From Thermoleophilia bacterium (lineage in GTDB: Bacteria > Actinomycetota > Thermoleophilia > Gaiellales > Gaiellaceae): 19,006 bases of DNA. The position numbers and the translations under genes were made by a program. The stretch covers positions 1 through 19,006 of the forward strand of contig JAICLM010000014.1 of the NCBI GenBank assembly GCA_025927435.1, in the 5' to 3' direction. Positions 15,565 to 19,006 of this stretch are shown here, in pieces; the stretch's first letter is position 1, and each line of letters begins with the position of its first letter. A model generated the notes under the pieces. That model made no database searches, was not told where the DNA came from, and saw nothing but the letters and a program-made list of their open reading frames with translations.

Positions 15565-17949
15565 CTAGACGACGAAATTGACGAGCTTCTTCGGGACGAC
15601 GATCGTCTTGCGCGGCTCGCCGCCGTCCAGATAGCTCCGCACGCGCTCGCTGGTGCGGGCCCGCGCGACGAGTTCCTCCTCGCTCAGCGAGACATCGACC
15701 TCGAACCGGTCCCGCACCTTGCCGTTCACCTGCACGACGAGCTCGAACGTCTCGCGCACGAGCTGCGACTCGTCGGCCTCCGGCCAGGGCGCCTCCCACA
15801 GCCGCTCGTGGCCCAGCACCGTCCACAGCTCCTCGGCGACATGCGGCGCGTACGGCTGGATCAGCGAGACCGCCGTCTCGGCCGCGAAGCGTGCGTCCGG
15901 CGCGTCGGTCGCGCCGCTCAGCTCGTTCAGCAGCTCCATGAGCGCGGCGATCGGCGTGTGGAACTGGAAGCGCCGCAGGACGTCGTCGGTGACCCGCGCG
16001 ATCGTCTCGTTCGCCTTGCGGGCCAGTGGGCCCTCGCGGACGCCGTCGTTCGGCGATCGCTCGGCGACCTCGTGGACGACGCGCCAGACCCGCCGCAGGA
16101 AGCGGACAATGCCCTCCACTCCGTCCGGCGTCCACTCCATGTCCTGGTCGGCGGGGCCCATGAAGAGGATGTAGAGCCGCACGGCGTCGGCGCCGTACGC
16201 ATCCGTCACGGCGTCCGGCCCCTCGACGTTTCCCTTCGTCTTCGACATCTTCGTGCCGCCGAGCGTGACCCAGCCCTGGTGGAACATGCGCGCGAACGGC
16301 TCGCGGAAGCCGAGCATCCCCCAGTCGTTCAGCGCCTTGACGAAGAAGCGCGAGTAGAGCAGGTGCCCGGTCGAGTGGTCGACGCCGCCGATGTACTGGG
16401 AGACGGGCAGCCAGTAGTCGACGACGAAGCGGTCGAACGGCGCCTCGTCGTTGTGCGAGTCGATGTAGCGCAGGAAGTACCAGGACGAGTCGACGAACGT
16501 GTCCATCGTGTCGGGATCTCGCTGCGCTGCACCGCCGCACTGCGGGCAGTCGACGTTCATGTACTCCTCGTCCTGCGCGAGCGGGGGCTTCCCCTTCGGC
16601 GCGTAGTCCTCGATGTCGGGCAGGATCACCGGCAGCTGGTCCTCGGGCACCGGCACCACGCCGCATCGCTCGCAGTGGATGAAGGGGATCGGGCAGCCCC
16701 AGTAGCGCTGCCGCGACACGCTCCAGTCGCGCAGCCGGTAGTGGACCGTCGCCTTGCCGCGCCCCTCGGCCTCGAGCGCGGCGACGATCGCCTGCGCACC
16801 CTCCGCCGCCGGCAGCCCGTCGAAGCGGCCGGAGTTGACGAGCTTCCCGTCCTCGTCGATCACGACCGTGGTCGGCAGGGTGAACGCCTCGGCGAACTCG
16901 CCGTCGCGCTCGTCGTGTGCCGGCACGGCCATGATCGCGCCGGTCCCGTAGTCCATGAGGACGTAGTCGGCCACCCAGATCGGCAGGCGCTCGCCGTTGA
17001 CCGGGTTCACGGCGTGGAAGCCGGTGAAGACGCCGGTCTTCGTCGTCCCGGCCGCGCGCTCTTCGACGGGCCGCGCGCCCGCGTGCCGGGCGTACTCCCT
17101 CGCCTCGTCGCTCGCATGCGACTCGACGAACGGGTGCTCGGGTGCGAGGACGAAGAAGGTCGCACCGAACAGCGTGTCGGCGCGGGTGGTGAAGACCGCG
17201 AGGTCCTCCCCGGTCTCCTCCACCTGGAAGAGGATCTCGGCGCCCTCGGAGCGGCCGATCCAGTTGCGCTGGATCGCCTTCGTCCGCTCGGGCCAGAAGC
17301 CGCCCTCCGGCAGGTCGTACTCGAGCAGCTCGTCGGCGTAGGCAGTCGTACGCATGTACCACTGGGTCATGTTCCGCAGCTCGACCTCAGCGCCGCAGCG
17401 CTCGCAACGGCCGTCGACGACGTACTCGTTCGCAATCACCGTTCGGTCGTTGGGGCACCAGTTGACCGGCCCCTCCCTGCGGTAGCAGAGGTCGTGCGCG
17501 ACGAACTGCTGGAAGAGCCACTGCGTCCAGCGGTAGAAGGTCGGCTGGTGCGCTGCTACCTCGCGCTCCCAGTCGATCGCCCAGCCGAGGCGCTTCATCT
17601 GGGCGCGCATCGTCTCGATGTTCCGCTCGATCGTCTCTCGCGGATGGCGGCCCTCCCGGATCGCCGCGTTCTCCGCCGGCAGCCCGAACGCGTCCCAGCC
17701 CATCGGGCGCACGACGTGCCAGCCGCTGCGGCGGCGCACGTGGGTCTGGACGTCGCCCATCGTGTAGTTGAGGACGTGGCCCATGTGGAGGCTCGGGCCC
17801 GACGGGTACGGCAGCATCTCGAGCTGGTACCAGTGGTTCGCGGCCGTCGGCGCGCCGGGCACCGGGTTCGGAACGTTGAAGGCCCGCTCGTCCTCCCAGA
17901 CGCGCTGCCATTTCGCCTCGATCTCGTGGGGTTCGTATCTCGGTGTCAT
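15565..17949 (-). CDS. leuS: Leucyl-tRNA synthetase
   Basis: A 794-aa class I aminoacyl-tRNA synthetase that charges tRNA-Leu. The HIGH motif reads HMGH (55-58) in LPYPSGPSLHMGHVLNYTMG. The KMSKS loop reads KMSKT (567-571) in GGTKMSKTKGN. The CP1 editing domain is present, with FTTRADTLFGATFFVLAPEH and DYGTGAIMAVPAHDERDGEF, including the conserved Thr-rich and Asp residues used to hydrolyse mischarged tRNA. Zinc-type cysteine pairs (CERCG, CPQCGG) are seen. The anticodon-binding helical domain and the small C-terminal domain (LVVQVNGKVRDRFEVDVSLS) complete a bacterial-type enzyme. The start is ATG 17949 with GAGGG 9 nt upstream. Upstream lie a terminator and a leucine leader ORF, so expression is probably controlled by attenuation. 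Confidence 0.97.
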   Translation of the reverse strand: MTPRYEPHEIEAKWQRVWEDERAFNVPNPVPGAPTAANHWYQLEMLPYPSGPSLHMGHVLNYTMGDVQTHVRRRSGWHVVRPMGWDAFGLPAENAAIREGRHPRETIERNIETMRAQMKRLGWAIDWEREVAAHQPTFYRWTQWLFQQFVAHDLCYRREGPVNWCPNDRTVIANEYVVDGRCERCGAEVELRNMTQWYMRTTAYADELLEYDLPEGGFWPERTKAIQRNWIGRSEGAEILFQVEETGEDLAVFTTRADTLFGATFFVLAPEHPFVESHASDEAREYARHAGARPVEERAAGTTKTGVFTGFHAVNPVNGERLPIWVADYVLMDYGTGAIMAVPAHDERDGEFAEAFTLPTTVVIDEDGKLVNSGRFDGLPAAEGAQAIVAALEAEGRGKATVHYRLRDWSVSRQRYWGCPIPFIHCERCGVVPVPEDQLPVILPDIEDYAPKGKPPLAQDEEYMNVDCPQCGGAAQRDPDTMDTFVDSSWYFLRYIDSHNDEAPFDRFVVDYWLPVSQYIGGVDHSTGHLLYSRFFVKALNDWGMLGFREPFARMFHQGWVTLGGTKMSKTKGNVEGPDAVTDAYGADAVRLYILFMGPADQDMEWTPDGVEGIVRFLRRVWRVVHEVAERSPNDGVREGPLARKANETIARVTDDVLRRFQFHTPIAALMELLNELSGATDAPDARFAAETAVSLIQPYAPHVAEELWTVLGHERLWEAPWPEADESQLVRETFELVVQVNGKVRDRFEVDVSLSEEELVARARTSERVRSYLDGGEPRKTIVVPKKLVNFVV

Positions 17950-17970
17950 CGCGAATCGCCCTCTGAAACG

Positions 17971-17992
17971 AAAAAACCTCTCCGAGGAGAGG
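17971..17992 (-). terminator. Intrinsic terminator in the leuS leader
   Basis: On the minus strand a 6-bp stem CCTCTC/GAGAGG with loop CTCG is followed at once by six T. It ends 21 nt before the leuS ATG, so it cannot end any upstream gene; lysA runs the other way. Its only sensible role is premature termination of the leuS transcript, as in attenuators. This is the one textbook terminator seen in the window. Confidence 0.88.
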
Positions 17993-17997
17993 CCGTG

Positions 17998-18032
17998 GGG
18001 AGGCGGGCGCGGCGCCGCCGCGCGTGTCTCCC
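17998..18032 (-). promoter_or_regulatory. Alternative hairpins of the leuS attenuator
   Basis: Between the leader ORF and the terminator lies a GC hairpin, GCGCGGC-ggc-GCCGCGC (18023-18007), flanked by GGGAG (18032-18028) and CTCCC (18002-17998). These flanks can pair across a 4x4 internal loop. GGAGA (18031-18027) can instead pair with TCTCC in the 5' arm of the terminator (17990-17986), giving a possible antiterminator. GGGAGA starts 5 nt after the leader stop codon, so a ribosome at the stop would cover it, while one stalled at the leucine codons would leave it free. The pairing potential is visible; the switch is inferred. Confidence 0.55.
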
Positions 18033-18036
18033 TGAT

Positions 18037-18060
18037 CTAGGTAAGCAGCAGCTCCTGCAT
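18037..18060 (-). CDS. leuS leader peptide with three consecutive leucine codons
   Basis: A 7-codon ORF on the minus strand, ATG CAG GAG CTG CTG CTT ACC TAG, encoding MQELLLT. It sits 88 nt upstream of leuS, between a -10 box and the attenuator hairpins. Three leucine codons in a row in so short an ORF, ahead of a leucyl-tRNA synthetase gene and a perfect terminator, is the hallmark of ribosome-mediated attenuation: shortage of Leu-tRNA stalls the ribosome and lets leuS be read. CTT is a codon used little by the neighbouring genes, which favour CTC and CTG, and may sharpen the stall. A weak GGGA lies 6-9 nt upstream, but the predicted transcription start is only about 5 nt away, so translation may be nearly leaderless. 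Confidence 0.75.
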   Translation of the reverse strand: MQELLLT

Positions 18061-18070
18061 TTGGGTTCCC

Positions 18071-18077
18071 GATACTA
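18071..18077. promoter_or_regulatory. Overlapping divergent -10 elements of lysA and the leuS leader
   Basis: On the + strand GATACT (18071-18076) ends 6 nt before the lysA GTG, so lysA should be leaderless. On the minus strand the same bases read TAGTAT (18077-18072), preceded by TGC, giving an extended -10 (TGnTAnnnT) whose start point falls near 18065, just ahead of the leader ATG at 18060. One near-symmetric element appears to serve both directions, so polymerase could occupy only one at a time. Confidence 0.5.
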
Positions 18078-18082
18078 GCAAC

Positions 18083-19006
18083 GTGCTCGAGCTTTTTCCC
18101 GAATCCGCGCGGATCGAGGAGGGCGAGCTCACGCTGGGCGGGGTGCGCGCGAGCGAGCTGGCAGCTCGGCACGGGACGCCGCTGCTCGTCTACTGCGAGC
18201 AGACCGTCCGCGGCCAGGTCCGCGCGTACCGCGAGGCTGCGCCGGCCGCGCTGGTCGTCTACGGCACGAAGGCGTTCGCGAACGTCGGGCTGCTACGGCT
18301 GCTCGCGGAGGAAGGAGCCGGTGCGGACGTCTCCACCCTCGGCGAGCTGGCGTTCGCGCGCGCCGCGGGGATCCCGGGCGAGCGGATCGTCTTCCACGGC
18401 AACAACAAGTCCGAGGAGGAGCTGCGTGCGGCTGCGGGGGCCGACGCGCTCGTCGTCCTCGATGCGCCCGGCGAAGCGGACGCGGCAGCCGCAGCCGGCG
18501 TGCGCCGAGTGCTCGTGCGGCTGACGCCCGGCGTGGAGGCGGTGACGCACCGCTCGATCCAGACGGCGCACGAGGAGTCGAAGTTCGGTCTGGCTCCCGA
18601 CGCCGCCGAGCGGGAGGTCGGGCGGGCGCAGAAGCTCGGGCTCGAGGTCGAGGGCGTGCACGTCCACGTCGGCTCGCAGCTCGGACGCGTGGACGAGAGC
18701 GTGCTCGCGCTCGAACGCGTCCTCGTGTTCCTCGAGCGGCTCGACTGGACGCCGCGCATCCTCGACCTCGGAGGCGGGCTCGGTGTGCGACACAACCGCG
18801 CCGAGCAGCTGCCGTCGATCGCGGAGTTCGTCCGCCCGCTCGTGGAGCGGGTGCCGGACGGCGTATCGCTGATCCTCGAGCCCGGCCGCTCGCTCGTCGG
18901 CCGTGCAGGAGTCACGCTCTACCGCGTCGGCTCGGTCAAGGAGTCGGGCGGCGTCACGTATGCGGCGATCGACGGCGGGATGTCCGACAATCCGCGGCCT
19001 CAGCTC
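18083..19006 (+). CDS. lysA: Diaminopimelate decarboxylase, 5' part
   Basis: The first 308 codons of a PLP-dependent decarboxylase that converts meso-diaminopimelate to lysine; the gene runs off the right edge, so no stop is seen. The N-terminus reads LELFPESARIEEGELTLGG and GTPLLVYCEQTVRGQVRAYR. VVYGTKAF carries the PLP lysine at residue 63. HGNNKSEEEL (about 105-114), ESKFGL (165-170), GVHVHVGSQL (191-200), LDLGGGLGV (228-235), LILEPGRSLVG (263-273) and AAIDGGMSDNPRPQL (294-308) match the family block by block. The alanine-racemase-like barrel is complete and the C-terminal beta domain has begun. The start is GTG 18083, which lies 6 nt past a -10 box and has no Shine-Dalgarno. It diverges from leuS; the two share a promoter region. 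Confidence 0.95.
   Translation, partial: MLELFPESARIEEGELTLGGVRASELAARHGTPLLVYCEQTVRGQVRAYREAAPAALVVYGTKAFANVGLLRLLAEEGAGADVSTLGELAFARAAGIPGERIVFHGNNKSEEELRAAAGADALVVLDAPGEADAAAAAGVRRVLVRLTPGVEAVTHRSIQTAHEESKFGLAPDAAEREVGRAQKLGLEVEGVHVHVGSQLGRVDESVLALERVLVFLERLDWTPRILDLGGGLGVRHNRAEQLPSIAEFVRPLVERVPDGVSLILEPGRSLVGRAGVTLYRVGSVKESGGVTYAAIDGGMSDNPRPQL

Noticed and set aside
15808..18078. Very long + strand open frame (756 codons) opposite leuS
   Set aside because: It is the antisense shadow of leuS in GC-rich DNA, has Arg/Val/Asp/Leu-biased low-complexity sequence and no recognisable domain. LeuS on the other strand is unambiguous.
17950..18082. T-box riboswitch in front of leuS
   Set aside because: No T-box TGGNACCGCG core or specifier stem is present; the space is too short and the leader ORF with leucine codons explains the terminator better.

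Overview
The window is about 19 kb of very GC-rich chromosomal DNA with dense bacterial housekeeping genes and no phage, plasmid or insertion-sequence genes. Gene content, GC-rich codon use, frequent GTG starts and apparently leaderless promoters point to an actinobacterium. The Firmicutes-like order comEA-comEC-holA-rpsT-lepA-hemW-hrcA-dnaJ-prmA-mtaB-yqeY suggests a deep branch such as Thermoleophilia; that placement is inference.

Left end (1-1.5 kb): the 3' end of an NlpC/P60 cell-wall hydrolase on the + strand meets a minus-strand pair. The pair is a small hydrophobic protein of unknown function and an NmrA/DUF2867-like NAD(P)-binding gene broken by two +1 frameshifts.

Centre (1.5-9.4 kb, minus strand): two tightly packed translation and proteostasis clusters. 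One is lepA, a 58-aa DUF1272 zinc protein and hemW. The other is hrcA, dnaJ, prmA, mtaB, a HIT-family gene and a YqeY-family gene. Most junctions are 4-nt GTGA stop/start overlaps; the dnaJ/prmA junction is CTGA, implying a CTG start for prmA.

Right centre (9.6-15.6 kb): murJ and rpsT diverge from a 66-bp promoter region. holA starts inside the 3' end of comEC, and comEA lies upstream of comEC. An unrecognised membrane-anchored protein diverges from comEA.

Right end (15.6-19 kb): leuS and lysA diverge. The 133-bp spacer holds the most interesting signal: a 7-codon leader ORF with three consecutive leucine codons, followed by alternative hairpins and a perfect intrinsic terminator in front of leuS. 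This looks like ribosome-mediated attenuation of leucyl-tRNA synthetase by leucine-tRNA charging. The promoter in front of it appears to share its -10 element with the leaderless lysA promoter.

Together the genes cover translation (leuS, rpsT, lepA, prmA, mtaB), protein folding and heat-shock control (hrcA, dnaJ), heme trafficking (hemW), replication (holA), DNA uptake (comEA, comEC) and envelope synthesis (murJ, lysA). No stretch longer than 300 bases lacks a gene.
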